A stretch of DNA of 64,000 bases, from assembly GCF_039535785.1 (NCBI RefSeq), contig NZ_BAAAXV010000001.1, positions 2,356,001 to 2,420,000 on the forward strand, given 5' to 3'. The translations under genes were made by a program, and so were the position numbers. The stretch is from Nonomuraea helvata (GTDB taxonomy: Bacteria > Actinomycetota > Actinomycetes > Streptosporangiales > Streptosporangiaceae). The notes below the pieces were generated by a model. It saw only the letters and a list, made by a program, of their open reading frames with translations. It did no database searches and had not been told where the DNA came from. Below, in pieces: positions 51,048-61,254 of this stretch (the stretch's first letter is position 1; every line of letters begins with the position of its first letter).

Positions 51048-52325
51048 TCAGGCGGCGCTTCCGGGAGAGGCCGGCACCAGGTACGCGCGCAGCACCCGCA
51101 TGCGGGTGGCCGGCACCGCCACGCCGAGCATCGCGAGGAGCAGCACGAAGGAGCCGCCCGCCACCCCGAACCAGGTCACCAGGAAGCCGCCCAGAGGCGC
51201 CGCGAGACAGATCGCGCCGTGGGACGTCAGCCGGGAGACGCCGACCACGCGGGCCAGCGTCTTCGGCGGGATGCACTCCACCTCGATGGCCCTGATGCAC
51301 ACGTTGCTCACCGCCCCGCCGAAGCCCGTGATGAACAGCGCCATGGCGAAGAAGACCGCCCGGATCTCCAGCATCGCGCCGAGGGCCGCGGTGGACAGCG
51401 CCGCGACCCAGATCCACATGTGAACGAACAGGATCGAACGCATCGGCCGCCTGAGATAAGGCGTCAGTGCCGCTCCGACGGCTCCCCCGACGCCGGCGGA
51501 GGCCAGCACGAGCCCCACCGTCAACGACGTGAGGCCGCTGGAACCGGCCACGAAAATCATGATCATCGCATTCACCATCAAATTGGTGATGGCGATGAGC
51601 GCGACCGAAGCACGGAGAAACGGCTGGTGCTTGAGCGCCCGGAATCCGGCCAGCAGGTCGCGCTGCCACGGCGGACGTGCCGGCAATCGGCTGGGACCCG
51701 TGCGCATCCCCAGGAACAGCAGGAACGACATGCCGAAGAGCACCGCGTTGACCGCGAAAGGCATCAGGTATCCCAGCCCGAACAGGTAGCCGCCGAGCGG
51801 CTTGCCCGCGAGCGAGGCCAGATGGCTGGCGCTCTCCGTCCTCGCCAGCGCGTACCGCAGCCCGGTCCGCTCCACCAGGGACGGCAGCAAAGACATCTCC
51901 GCCAGCATGTAGAGCACCCACATGGCACCCTCCACGAACGCGGCCAGGATCACGTGCGGCAGCCACACGTGATGGAAGAACACCAGCGCCACGCACACAC
52001 TCGCCACGGTCAGCCCGCGCACCGATTCGGCGAAGAGCACAATCGAACGGGGCGGTATCCGGTCGACCAGAATCCCACCGGGAACATAGAGGATCAGAAT
52101 TGGGAGCGTCAGGGCAAATCCGGTCCAACCCGCCGCAGCGGGTGACCCCGTTACCGCAAGCGCCAGAAGGGGATAAACCACACCGAGAGTGCGGGTGCCG
52201 ATCGTGGAGATGGCCGAGCCGGCCCAGACTCGGACGAAGTCCGGCGTCCAAGGAGGCGGCGAGCCGCGCCGTGCCGCGTAAGTTCCTTCCACGCCCCCGC
52301 CCCAGCCGCTTCCCTCGGGCCGCAT
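51048..52325 (-). CDS. MFS transporter
   Basis: This 425-residue secondary transporter has about twelve membrane segments, beginning DFVRVWAGSAISTIGTRTLGVVYPLLALAVTGSPAAAGWTGFAL. The first is typical of the MFS_3 exporter branch (enterobactin- or drug-exporter-like). LPSLVERTGLRYALARTESASHLASLAGKPLGGYL is the conserved cytoplasmic loop. The ATG at 52323-52325 is chosen because the longer open frame upstream is unlike the family. It diverges from an AAC(3)-type acetyltransferase gene, so both may serve antibiotic self-protection. Substrate unknown. Confidence 0.9.
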   Translation of the reverse strand: MRPEGSGWGGGVEGTYAARRGSPPPWTPDFVRVWAGSAISTIGTRTLGVVYPLLALAVTGSPAAAGWTGFALTLPILILYVPGGILVDRIPPRSIVLFAESVRGLTVASVCVALVFFHHVWLPHVILAAFVEGAMWVLYMLAEMSLLPSLVERTGLRYALARTESASHLASLAGKPLGGYLFGLGYLMPFAVNAVLFGMSFLLFLGMRTGPSRLPARPPWQRDLLAGFRALKHQPFLRASVALIAITNLMVNAMIMIFVAGSSGLTSLTVGLVLASAGVGGAVGAALTPYLRRPMRSILFVHMWIWVAALSTAALGAMLEIRAVFFAMALFITGFGGAVSNVCIRAIEVECIPPKTLARVVGVSRLTSHGAICLAAPLGGFLVTWFGVAGGSFVLLLAMLGVAVPATRMRVLRAYLVPASPGSAA

Positions 52326-52540
52326 GACCTCTGCGGCATCAATACGCGTGGGAACAGCGACATAGTGCTTGCAACGGGATGCACGGGAAAACGTCGACCC
52401 ACATATTGGCACTGCAACCCGTTGAAGTATAGCCAGGTAACGTGCAGGTAGGAGGCATTCTGGCTCTCCCAATTCCGTACGTTTACTGACCAAATCGCAC
52501 TGTTTACGGTAACTATCGCATAATAAGGCGATCAGGAGTA

Positions 52541-53356
52541 ATGACCGCTCGGATGGTGACCTCACACCTTATGATCAACAATGCCCGGTTATCACGCGAC
52601 CTCGCCGCCTTGGGGATCGGACCCGGGCAGGTCGTGCTCATGCATTCCTCGCTCAGCCGCCTGGGCCACGTCGAGAGCGGCGCCGGCACAGTGGTCGCCG
52701 TGCTGCGCGAACTGCTCGGCGGCGACGGCACTCTCACCGTCCCGACCGGCACCTCGGCCAACTCCGACACCTCACCGCACTACCGCGGCGCCACCGCTGG
52801 GATGAGCCCGGACGAGATCGCCCGCTACCGCTCCGCGATGCCGGCCTACGATCCCCGTACCACTCCGTCCACGTCGATGGGCGTGATCGCCGAGTGCGTA
52901 CGCACCTTGCCCGGCGCCCTCCGCAGCGCCCACCCGCAGACGTCCTTCGCCGCCATCGGACCACGGGCTGCGGCGATCACCGGCGGGCACGCCCGCGACT
53001 GCCTCCTCGGCGAGCGCTCGCCGCTCGCCCGGCTCTACGACGCCGGAGCTCTGATCCTGCTGCTCGGCGTCGGCTACGACAAGTGCACCGCGTTCCACCT
53101 GGCCGAATACCGCTACACCAGCGACCCGCCGCGGCGCGGCTACCGCGCCGTGGTCGACGACGGGCAGGGGCCCCGGTGGTGCGAGTTCGTGGACGTGGAC
53201 GTGGACGTGAGCGACTTCGAGGCTCTGGGCGCGGACTTCGACGGGACCGGCGCGGTGCGGCGCGGACGGGTCGGCGCGGCCGAGGCCCGTCTGTTCCCGC
53301 TGATCGCCGCCGTGGACTACGCCGTCGACTGGTTCGCCACCCACCGCAGGCGCTAG
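52541..53356 (+). CDS. Aminoglycoside 3-N-acetyltransferase family (AAC(3)-type) protein
   Basis: This 271-residue member of the antibiotic N-acetyltransferase family transfers acetyl from acetyl-CoA to an amino group, classically N3 of aminoglycosides. Motifs are VLMHSSLSRLGHVESGA, DGTLTVPTGTSANSD, PSTSMGVIAECVRTLPGALRSAHPQTSFAAIGPRA with the catalytic-region His, LLLGVGYDKCTAFHLAEYR, and the C-terminal FPLIAAVDYAVDWFATHR. AGGAG sits only two bases before ATG 52541, so GTG/ATG codons at 52553-52571 could be the actual start. It overlaps the convergent GNAT gene by four bases at CTAG. Confidence 0.9.
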   Translation: MTARMVTSHLMINNARLSRDLAALGIGPGQVVLMHSSLSRLGHVESGAGTVVAVLRELLGGDGTLTVPTGTSANSDTSPHYRGATAGMSPDEIARYRSAMPAYDPRTTPSTSMGVIAECVRTLPGALRSAHPQTSFAAIGPRAAAITGGHARDCLLGERSPLARLYDAGALILLLGVGYDKCTAFHLAEYRYTSDPPRRGYRAVVDDGQGPRWCEFVDVDVDVSDFEALGADFDGTGAVRRGRVGAAEARLFPLIAAVDYAVDWFATHRRR

Positions 53357-53826
53357 CGGCGCATCACCACGCGGGGCGCGACCTCGATCCCCAGCTCGCG
53401 CTCGTGCTCCACCACCGCGCGCAGCTCCGGCCCCCACTCCTCCTCGGGCATCACCGAGAAACCGTGCCGCGCGTACCACGGCGCGTTCCAGGGCACGTCC
53501 CGGTACGTCGTCAGCGTCACGGCCGGCGCCCCGGCGGCACCCGCGTGGTCGATGACCGCCGCCATCAGCCGCCCGCCGATGCCCTGACGCATGCTCCGCG
53601 GATGCACGGCCAGCTGCTCCAGGTGCAGATTGCCGTCCACCCATCCGATCATCGCGAACCCGGCCGGAGGAGCGCCCTCCACCAGGACGGCTCCGGGATC
53701 GTCCACCTCTTCGATCATGGTCGTGCCGGGCGGGAAGACGATGCCCACCTGCTCGAACAGCCCGTCCGCCGCCAGCTCCACAGCGACCAGCCCGGACAGC
53801 TCGTCCGTCTCCGCCCATCGCACCAT
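53353..53826 (-). CDS. GNAT-family N-acetyltransferase
   Basis: This 157-residue acetyltransferase starts MVRWAETDELSGLVAVELAADGLFEQVG. The CoA site is LHLEQLAVHPRSMRQGIGGRLMAAVIDHA (RQGIGG), followed by VTLTTYRDVPWNAPWYARHGFSVMPEEEW. That last motif is typical of small-molecule or amino-acid GNATs. It is tail-to-tail with the AAC(3) gene (four-base overlap). GNATs of this group often sit beside dapB in relatives, so this may mark the edge of the backbone. Substrate unknown. Confidence 0.9.
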   Translation of the reverse strand: MVRWAETDELSGLVAVELAADGLFEQVGIVFPPGTTMIEEVDDPGAVLVEGAPPAGFAMIGWVDGNLHLEQLAVHPRSMRQGIGGRLMAAVIDHAGAAGAPAVTLTTYRDVPWNAPWYARHGFSVMPEEEWGPELRAVVEHERELGIEVAPRVVMRR

Positions 53827-53918
53827 GCCGACACGATCTCATGTTTCAGGCGGATCTCGCCGTTCGTATTAGTGTTTGTGCTCGTAGGTTCGGCTGTGCG
53901 GAGCCGAGACCCTCTCCT

Positions 53919-53958
53919 CACGGCGTGCCCACGACCGTACGGTGGTGGGCACGCCGTG
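53919..53958 (-). terminator. Hairpin terminator downstream of dapB
   Basis: CACGGCGTGCCCAC (53919-53932) pairs perfectly with GTGGGCACGCCGTG (53945-53958), a 14-bp stem. The 12-base loop itself contains ACCGTACGGT. It lies 26 bases past the dapB stop. Confidence 0.85.
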
Positions 53959-53983
53959 TGCGGCCAGAGGTCGCACACCGGCC

Positions 53984-54730
<747 letters not shown>

Positions 54731-56041
54731 TTATCGAATGGCGTCGGAGAAGTCCTTGTCGCCGTACGGGCCGATCACGGCGAGCGTGAGAGGCCGTTCG
54801 AGCACGTCCCTGGCCACCTCGTCGATCTCGTCGGGGGTGACCGCCTCGATGCGGGACAGCACCTCGTCCACCGACATCAACTCGTCGTAGACCAGCTCGT
54901 TCTTGCCGATGCGCGACATGCGCGAGCCGGTGTCCTCCAGGCCGAGCACGAGCCCGCCGCGCATCTGCCCCTTGCCGCGCATGATCTCGTCGGCGCTCAG
55001 GCCCTCGGCCACCACCCTGGACACCTCGTCCCGGCAGATCTTGAGCACGTCGTCGATCTTCGACGGCAGGCAGCCCACGTAGATGCCGAACTGGCCGGTG
55101 TCCGCGTAGGCCGAGGTGTAGCTGTAGGCGGAGTAGGCCAGGCCGCGCTTCTCCCTGATCTCCTGGAAGAGCCTGGACGACATGCCGCCGCCCAGCGCCG
55201 CGTTGAGCACGCCGAACGCGAACCTGCGGTCGTCCGTACGGGACAGACCGGTCGTGCCGAGCACCAGGTTGGCCTGCTCGGTCGGCCGGTCGAGCACCCG
55301 CACGCCGGAGCGCGTCTCCGCCCCGGGGCCGCTGGTGCGCGGCGCGGAGAACTCGGCGGGGCCGCCCAGCGCGCCCGCCCGCTCATACGCCCTGGTGACC
55401 AGCTCGACGACCTCTTCGTGCCGTACGTTGCCCGCGACGGACACGACGGTGCGGCGAGGCTGGTAGTAGCGGTGGTAGTACTCGGCGATCCGGTCGCGGC
55501 CGAGCGCGTTGATCGAGTCGACGGTGCCGAGAATGGGCCGGCCGATCGGCGAGTCGCCGTAGAGCGCGGCGGCGAACTGCTCGTGCACCACGTCGGAGGG
55601 GTCGTCGTCGTGCATGGCGATCTCCTCGAGGATCACGCCGCGCTCGGACTCGACGTCCTGCTCCGTGACGAGTGAGCTGGTCACCACGTCGGCGAGCACG
55701 TCCACAGCGATCGGCAGGTCCTCGTCGAGCACGCGTGCGTAGTAGCACGTGTACTCCTTGGCGGTGAAGGCGTTGATCTCACCGCCGATGCCCTCGATGG
55801 AGGCGGAGATCTCCATCGCGTCGCGCGTGGGGGTGCCCTTGAACAGCAGGTGCTCAAGGAAGTGGGTGGCCCCCATGTGCTCGGGGGCCTCGTCGCGCGA
55901 GCCGATGCCGACCCACATGCCGACCGCGACACTGCGCACGGTCGGCATGGTCTCGGTCACCACGCGGAGCCCACCGGGGAGGACGGTGCGCCTCACCACC
56001 CCGGCGCCATCTCTGCCGGGGTGCAGCGTGGTCGTACTCAC
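54731..56041 (-). CDS. M16-family zinc metallopeptidase
   Basis: This 436-residue pitrilysin-family peptidase resembles the mitochondrial processing peptidase beta subunit. It carries the inverted zinc motif HFLEH (His60, Glu63, His64) in GATHFLEHLLFKGT and a downstream Glu in ESERGVILEEIAMHDDDP. The second half includes the Gly-rich NAALGGGMSSRLFQEIREKRGLAYS. Conserved next to pnp in actinobacteria; its physiological substrate is not known. Confidence 0.95.
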   Translation of the reverse strand: MSTTTLHPGRDGAGVVRRTVLPGGLRVVTETMPTVRSVAVGMWVGIGSRDEAPEHMGATHFLEHLLFKGTPTRDAMEISASIEGIGGEINAFTAKEYTCYYARVLDEDLPIAVDVLADVVTSSLVTEQDVESERGVILEEIAMHDDDPSDVVHEQFAAALYGDSPIGRPILGTVDSINALGRDRIAEYYHRYYQPRRTVVSVAGNVRHEEVVELVTRAYERAGALGGPAEFSAPRTSGPGAETRSGVRVLDRPTEQANLVLGTTGLSRTDDRRFAFGVLNAALGGGMSSRLFQEIREKRGLAYSAYSYTSAYADTGQFGIYVGCLPSKIDDVLKICRDEVSRVVAEGLSADEIMRGKGQMRGGLVLGLEDTGSRMSRIGKNELVYDELMSVDEVLSRIEAVTPDEIDEVARDVLERPLTLAVIGPYGDKDFSDAIR

Positions 56042-56080
56042 AGGGCCTCCGAGGTGCCGCCGCGTCGTCCGGTGAGACCG

Positions 56081-56111
56081 GTCGTGAGCCCCTCCGCGAG
56101 GGGCTCACGAC
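56081..56111 (-). terminator. Hairpin terminator downstream of pnp
   Basis: A perfect 14-bp stem (56081-56094 with 56098-56111; GAGCCCCTC core) with the 3-base loop CGC, located 19 bases past the pnp stop. Confidence 0.85.
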
Positions 56112-56129
56112 CGAGGTTCGTCAGATCTC

Positions 56130-58478
56130 TCACGAGTTCCGGTCGTCCCCGTCGCTGCCGCTGCCGCGGGTGCGGACGCGGGTCCGGGTGCGGCGGGGCC
56201 GCTCCGACTTCTCCTCGCCGGCCGGCTCGGCGGCGGCCTCCTCAGCAGGCGCAGCCTCGTCGGACTCGGCTGCCCCACCGACGGCCTTCGCCTCCTTCTC
56301 GGCGGCCTCCTTCTCGATGACCTCGACGGGCACCAGCGAGAGCTTGCCCCGGGCGTCGATCTCGGCGATCTCGACCTGGATCTTCTCGCCGACGCTCATC
56401 ACGTCCTCGACGTTCTCGATGCGCTTGCCGCCGTGCAGCTTGCGGATCTGCGAGACGTGCAGCAGACCGTCCTTGCCGGGCAGCAGCGAGACGAACGCGC
56501 CGAAGGCCGCGATCTTGACGACCGTGCCGATGTAGCGCTCACCGACCTCCGGCATGTGCGGGTTGGCGATGGCGTTGATCGCCGAACGGGCCGCCTCTGC
56601 GGACGGGCCGTCGGTGGCGCCGATGTAGATCGTGCCGTCGTCCTCGATGGTGATCTCGGCGCCCGTGTCGTCCTGGATCTGGTTGATCATCTTGCCCTTC
56701 GGGCCGATGACCTCGCCGATCTTGTCGACCGGGACCTTGATGGTGATGATGCGCGGCGCGGTCGGGTTCATCTCGGCCGGGGAGGCGATCGCCTCCTGCA
56801 TCACGTCGAGGATCGCCAGGCGGGCGCCCTTGGCCTGCTTCAGCGCGCCGGCCAGCACGCTCGCCGGGATGCCGTCGAGCTTGGTGTCGAGCTGCAGCGC
56901 GGTGATGACGTCCTTGGTGCCGGCGACCTTGAAGTCCATGTCGCCCATGGCGTCCTCGGCGCCGAGGATGTCGGTCAGGGTGACGTACGTGTCGCCCTCG
57001 CCGATCAGGCCCATCGCGATGCCCGCGACCATCTCCTTCAGCGGCACACCGGCGTCCAGCAGCGCCATCGTGGACGCGCAGACCGAGCCCATCGAGGTGG
57101 AGCCGTTGGAGCCGAGCGCCTCGGAGACCTGGCGGATGGCGTACGGGAACTCCTCGCGGGTCGGGAGCACCGGGATCAGCGCCCGCTCGGCCAGCGCGCC
57201 GTGACCGATCTCGCGGCGCTTGGGCGAGCCCACCCGGCCGGTCTCGCCGGTGGAGTAGGGCGGGAAGTTGTAGTTGTGCATGTAGCGCTTGGTCCGCTCA
57301 GGGTTGAGCGTGTCGATGACCTGCTCCATGCGGAGCATGTTGAGCGTGGTGATGCCCAGGATCTGGGTCTCGCCGCGCTCGAACAGCGCCGAGCCGTGCA
57401 CCCGGGGCACCACGTGGACCTCGGCCGACAGGGCGCGGATGTCCTTGGTGCCGCGGCCGTCGATGCGGACGCCCTCCTTGATGACCCGCTCGCGCATGAG
57501 CTTCTTCATCACCGAGCGGTAGGCGGCGGAGATCTCCTTCTCGCGCCCCTCGAACTCGGGCAGGAGCTTCTCGGCGGCCAGCGCCTTGACCTTCTCCAGC
57601 TCGTTCTCGCGCTCCTGCTTGCCCGCGATCGTCAGCGCGGCGGCCAGCTCCGTCTTCACCGCGGCCTCGACCGCGTTGTAGACGTCCTCCTGGTAGTCGA
57701 GGAAGACGGGGTATTCGGCCGTCTCCTTGGCGGCGACCTGCGCGATGCGCGACTGCGCCTCGCACAGCACCTTGATGAACGGCTTGGCCGCCTCCAGGCC
57801 CTGCGCGACGGTCTCCTCGGTGGGCGCGACGGCGCCCTCGGCGACCAGCTTGAGCGTGTCCCTGGTGGACTCGGCCTCGACCATCATGATCGCGACGTCG
57901 CCGTCGGCGAGCACGCGGCCCGCCACGACCATGTCGAACGTGGCCCGCTCCAGCTCGGGATGGGTCGGGAACGCCACCCACTGACCGTCGATCAGCGCGA
58001 CGCGCACCCCGCCGATCGGGCCCGAGAACGGCAGCCCGGCGAGCTGGGTGGACAGCGACGCGGCGTTGATCGCGACGACGTCGTAGAGGTGATCGGGGTT
58101 GAGCGCCATCACGGTGGCGACGACCTGGATCTCGTTACGCAGGCCCTTCACGAACGACGGGCGCAGCGGCCGGTCGATCAGCCGGCAGGTGAGGATCGCG
58201 TCCTCGGAGGGACGGCCCTCGCGCCGGAAGAACGAGCCGGGGATGCGGCCCGCGGCGTACATGCGCTCTTCGACGTCGACCGTGAGCGGGAAGAAGTCGA
58301 AGTTCTCCTTGGGCGCCTTCGACGCGGTGGTGGCTGAGAGCACCATGGTGTCGCTGTCGAGGTAGGCGACGGCGGAGCCCGCCGCCTGGCGCGCGAGACG
58401 ACCGGTCTCGAACCGGATCGTGCGTGTGCCGAATGCGCCGTTGTCTATGACGGCTTCAGCGGTGTGGACACCCTCCAC
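56130..58478 (-). CDS. pnp: Polynucleotide phosphorylase
   Basis: This 3'-5' phosphorolytic exoribonuclease and polymerase acts in RNA turnover. The 782-residue protein has two RNase PH-type domains (N-terminal from [27 protein letters not shown]; second with [31 protein letters not shown] and [22 protein letters not shown]). KH ([23 protein letters not shown]) and S1 ([30 protein letters not shown]) domains follow. The acidic C-terminal tail ends with an Arg-rich extension. GTG 58476-58478 has a perfect AAGGAGGT upstream. rpsO lies 303 bases upstream on the same strand. Confidence 0.98.
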   Translation of the reverse strand: MEGVHTAEAVIDNGAFGTRTIRFETGRLARQAAGSAVAYLDSDTMVLSATTASKAPKENFDFFPLTVDVEERMYAAGRIPGSFFRREGRPSEDAILTCRLIDRPLRPSFVKGLRNEIQVVATVMALNPDHLYDVVAINAASLSTQLAGLPFSGPIGGVRVALIDGQWVAFPTHPELERATFDMVVAGRVLADGDVAIMMVEAESTRDTLKLVAEGAVAPTEETVAQGLEAAKPFIKVLCEAQSRIAQVAAKETAEYPVFLDYQEDVYNAVEAAVKTELAAALTIAGKQERENELEKVKALAAEKLLPEFEGREKEISAAYRSVMKKLMRERVIKEGVRIDGRGTKDIRALSAEVHVVPRVHGSALFERGETQILGITTLNMLRMEQVIDTLNPERTKRYMHNYNFPPYSTGETGRVGSPKRREIGHGALAERALIPVLPTREEFPYAIRQVSEALGSNGSTSMGSVCASTMALLDAGVPLKEMVAGIAMGLIGEGDTYVTLTDILGAEDAMGDMDFKVAGTKDVITALQLDTKLDGIPASVLAGALKQAKGARLAILDVMQEAIASPAEMNPTAPRIITIKVPVDKIGEVIGPKGKMINQIQDDTGAEITIEDDGTIYIGATDGPSAEAARSAINAIANPHMPEVGERYIGTVVKIAAFGAFVSLLPGKDGLLHVSQIRKLHGGKRIENVEDVMSVGEKIQVEIAEIDARGKLSLVPVEVIEKEAAEKEAKAVGGAAESDEAAPAEEAAAEPAGEEKSERPRRTRTRVRTRGSGSDGDDRNS

Positions 58479-58781
58479 GGGGGACCTCCTTGTGGTCGGT
58501 CTCCCGCGCCCTTTTTCTCACCGGCACCCTCGTTAGGTGCAGCGCCGGTCTTCGATCGAAGCGCCCGGTCAAGTCACTGTCAAGTTCTACCGGAAGCCAC
58601 TACCGAGGACCGGCCCGCAGGCGTCGCGGGTCGCATGGTGCTGAGCGGACGCGGGGGCTGTGTGTCTCGGATCTTCAGTTGTACGTCAGGCGCGACGGCG
58701 TTTCCACACCGCCACGCGCCCGACCCATATGGCTCTACCCATATGAGAAGGGGAGCGGCGCGTTCGCCGCTCCCCTTCATG
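58479..58781 (-). other. rpsO-pnp intergenic region with hairpin at 58747-58778
   Basis: The 303 bases hold the pnp leader. GAAGGGGAGCGGCG (58747-58760) pairs exactly with CGCCGCTCCCCTTC (58765-58778) over 14 bp with a 4-base loop, three bases past the rpsO stop. It is a terminator/attenuator or processing stem as in other rpsO-pnp operons. A short CATATG...CATATG repeat lies just beyond it. Confidence 0.7.
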
Positions 58782-59051
58782 CTATCGGCGCAGGCCGAGC
58801 CGCTCGATGAGCGACCGGTAGCGCTGGATGTCGACCTTCTGCAGGTACTTCAGCAGGCGACGCCGGCGACCGACGAGCAGAAGCAGGCCACGACGGCTGT
58901 GGTGGTCGTGCTTGTGCGTCTTCAGGTGCTCGGTGAGCTCGCTGATGCGCTTGCTCAGCAGCGCGATCTGCACCTCGGGCGACCCGGTGTCGCCTTCGGC
59001 CGTCGCATACTCGCCGATGATGGACTTCTTGGCAGCGGTGTCGAGGGACAC
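58782..59051 (-). CDS. rpsO: 30S ribosomal protein S15
   Basis: S15 is a primary 16S rRNA-binding protein of the small subunit. Its 89 residues match the family length exactly, starting at GTG 59049-59051 with AAAGGAGA upstream ([32 protein letters not shown]). Characteristic segments are [32 protein letters not shown] and the C-terminal [12 protein letters not shown] longer open frame upstream is not part of the protein. Confidence 0.98.
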   Translation of the reverse strand: MSLDTAAKKSIIGEYATAEGDTGSPEVQIALLSKRISELTEHLKTHKHDHHSRRGLLLLVGRRRRLLKYLQKVDIQRYRSLIERLGLRR

Positions 59052-59213
59052 GGCTCTCCTTTGAGCTACGGGCACGCGCGAATGAAATGAAGAGTGCGAA
59101 CGACCGTGCGTGCCTACAGTCGCCGCGGTGAAGGCCGTCATGGGCAGCGCGCAGCGCCGCCGCTACAGAGCCGACATGCAAGGTTACCACCTCACGTGGA
59201 GTACTCGGACGAC

Positions 59214-60152
59214 TCAGCTTGTGAGGCGGCGGGTGGCCTCCACGTCGGCGTGGATCTGGGCGATCAGCGCGTCGATGGACTCGAAGCGCGTGTTGCCGCG
59301 CAGGCGGGCGGCGAACTCGACCGCCACGTGCACCCCGTACAGCTCCAGGTCGTCCCGGTCCAGCGCATAGGCCTCGACCGTCCGCGGCACCCCCTCGAAC
59401 GTCGGATTGGTGCCGACCGAGATCGCCGCCGGCCACCGCTCGCCCACGTAGAGCGCGGGCAGGTTGGCCACCGGCACGCACTCCAGCCACCCCGCGTAGA
59501 CCCCGTCGGCCGGGATGGCCGTGTGCTGCGGCGTCTCGACGTTCGCGGTCGGGAAGCCCAGCTGGCGTCCCCGCTGGTAGCCGCGTACGACCACGCCCTC
59601 CACCCGGTGCGGCCGGCCGAGCTGCTCGCGCGCGCCCTCGACGTCGCCCTCGACGAGCCGTTCGCGGATGGCGCTCGATGAGATGGGGTCCAGGCCTTCT
59701 GACAGCAGGGGGACGATCTCCACCTCGAAATCGTACTTATCGCCCAGCGTCCGCAATGTCTCGACGTCGCCGCTCGCCTGGTGCCCGAACACGAAGTTCT
59801 CCCCCACCACCACGACGGCCGCCCGCAGCCGCTCGGCCAGCACGTTCTGGGCGAAGTCGTCCGGGCCCGTCCGCGACACGTCGAGCGTGAACTCCACCAC
59901 GTCGATCTCGTCCACACCCAGGCCTGCCAGCAGCTCGGCCCTGCGCCGCGGGCTGGTGAGCCGCTGGGGGTGCGACCCGGGCCGCACCACCTCCTCGGGA
60001 TGCGGCTCGAACGTGACGGCCACGCTGCGCAGCCCCCGCTCACGGGCGACGGCGACGGCCCGCTCGACCACCCGCTGGTGCCCGCGGTGGACCCCGTCGT
60101 ACACGCCTATGGTGACGACAGACCTTCCCGAACCCTGCACGCTAGGCCCCAT
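59214..60152 (-). CDS. ribF: Bifunctional riboflavin kinase / FMN adenylyltransferase
   Basis: RibF makes FMN and FAD from riboflavin. The 312-residue protein has an N-terminal nucleotidyltransferase domain (SVVTIGVYDGVHRGHQRVVERA, with H-x-G-H; VTFEPHPEEVVRP; VVGENFVFGHQASGD; ISSSAIRERLVEG). The C-terminal riboflavin kinase domain has YQRGRQLGFPTANVE, GVYAGWLE, ISVGTNPTF and a VEAYALDRDDLELYG-type strand. The start is placed at ATG 60150-60152, 14 residues before the conserved core. No good ribosome-binding site is visible. Confidence 0.95.
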   Translation of the reverse strand: MGPSVQGSGRSVVTIGVYDGVHRGHQRVVERAVAVARERGLRSVAVTFEPHPEEVVRPGSHPQRLTSPRRRAELLAGLGVDEIDVVEFTLDVSRTGPDDFAQNVLAERLRAAVVVVGENFVFGHQASGDVETLRTLGDKYDFEVEIVPLLSEGLDPISSSAIRERLVEGDVEGAREQLGRPHRVEGVVVRGYQRGRQLGFPTANVETPQHTAIPADGVYAGWLECVPVANLPALYVGERWPAAISVGTNPTFEGVPRTVEAYALDRDDLELYGVHVAVEFAARLRGNTRFESIDALIAQIHADVEATRRLTS

Positions 60153-60234
60153 TCGCTTGTGGCGGATCAATCCGAGACAAGCCTGCCACGCGTGCCAGTA
60201 TTCCTTCCAATTGATGGAGATAGGATCGGGCATC

Positions 60235-61254
60235 ATGCCTCGTTACGCGCTTCTGATCCTGCCTGCATTCAACCGGGTCTACGGGGAGAGCTCCGTCCGG
60301 TTGACCCGGAACGAGCTGGCCGTGTTCGACGCGCGCGGGCTGGGCGGCAAGGTGGTGGACAGCGCGGAGACCACCATCGGCGGTGTGCCGTATGTGACGT
60401 TCGAGACGTCAGCGGACCTGAGCGAGTCGGATATCTCGCTTTTGTCCAATCTTTCCTCTGTTTATGCGATTTTTGGCATCGAAGGTACGCTGCTCCGGCC
60501 GCTCACGATGAGCTCGCTCGACCGGCTGAGCACCGACCTGATCACCATCCAGAAGTACGCGGGAAAGACCAACGAGCACTTCACCAAGCTGCTCCTCAAC
60601 GTCACCGCGCTGGCCGGCGACAAGGGCCTCGGCGAGCGGCTGGCGGTGTTCGACCCGCTGTGCGGGCGCGGCACGACGCTCAACCAGGCCCTCATGTACG
60701 GCTACGACGCCTACGGGCTCGACGTCGACGGCAAGGACTTCGAGGCCTACGCCGGGTTCATCAAGACGTGGCTGCGTAACAAGCGGCTCAAGCACACCGC
60801 CGAGACCGTGCCGGTGCGGCGCGAGCGGGCCCTGGTGGGACGGCGGCTGAACGTGACGTTCGGGCTGTCGAAGGAGGCCGTCAAGGCCGGTGACGTGCAG
60901 CACCTGGCCATGGTGAACGCCGACACGCTCAAGAGCAGGGAGTTCTTCAAGCCGCGCTCGTTCGACGTCCTGGTGACCGACACGCCCTACGGCGTCCAGC
61001 ACGGCAGCAAGGGCGGCAGCGGGCTGTCGCGGAGCCCTCTGGAGCTGCTGAGGCAGGCCGTGCCGGTCTGGGCCGAGCTGCTGCGTCCGGGCGGCGCGAT
61101 GGGCATCTCCTGGAACACCTACGGGGGCAAGAGCTCCGAGCTGGCCCAGATCCTCACCGGGGCGGGGCTCGAGGTGATGGACTACCCCGACTTCGAGCAC
61201 TGGGTGGACCAGGCGATCGTCCGCGACATCATCGTCGCCCGCAGACCCGCCTAG
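60235..61254 (+). CDS. TRM11-like SAM-dependent methyltransferase
   Basis: This 339-residue protein begins MPRYALLILPAFNRVYGESSVRLTRNEL, an N-terminal region resembling a THUMP-like RNA-binding part. A Rossmann methyltransferase follows with DPLCGRGTTLNQALMYGYDAYGLDVD (SAM site, D-P-x-C-G-x-G-T) and the catalytic-type VLVTDTPYGVQHG (D-x-P-Y). These motifs fit N2-guanosine tRNA methyltransferases of the TRM11 group, though the substrate is not proven. It is the only plus-strand gene in the backbone segment and overlaps truB tail-to-tail by four bases. Confidence 0.85.
   Translation: MPRYALLILPAFNRVYGESSVRLTRNELAVFDARGLGGKVVDSAETTIGGVPYVTFETSADLSESDISLLSNLSSVYAIFGIEGTLLRPLTMSSLDRLSTDLITIQKYAGKTNEHFTKLLLNVTALAGDKGLGERLAVFDPLCGRGTTLNQALMYGYDAYGLDVDGKDFEAYAGFIKTWLRNKRLKHTAETVPVRRERALVGRRLNVTFGLSKEAVKAGDVQHLAMVNADTLKSREFFKPRSFDVLVTDTPYGVQHGSKGGSGLSRSPLELLRQAVPVWAELLRPGGAMGISWNTYGGKSSELAQILTGAGLEVMDYPDFEHWVDQAIVRDIIVARRPA

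Noticed and set aside
53891-53907. tRNA-like stem near the dapB terminator
   Set aside because: Only a short CGGCT...AGCCG hairpin; no cloverleaf, anticodon arm or T-loop sequence.
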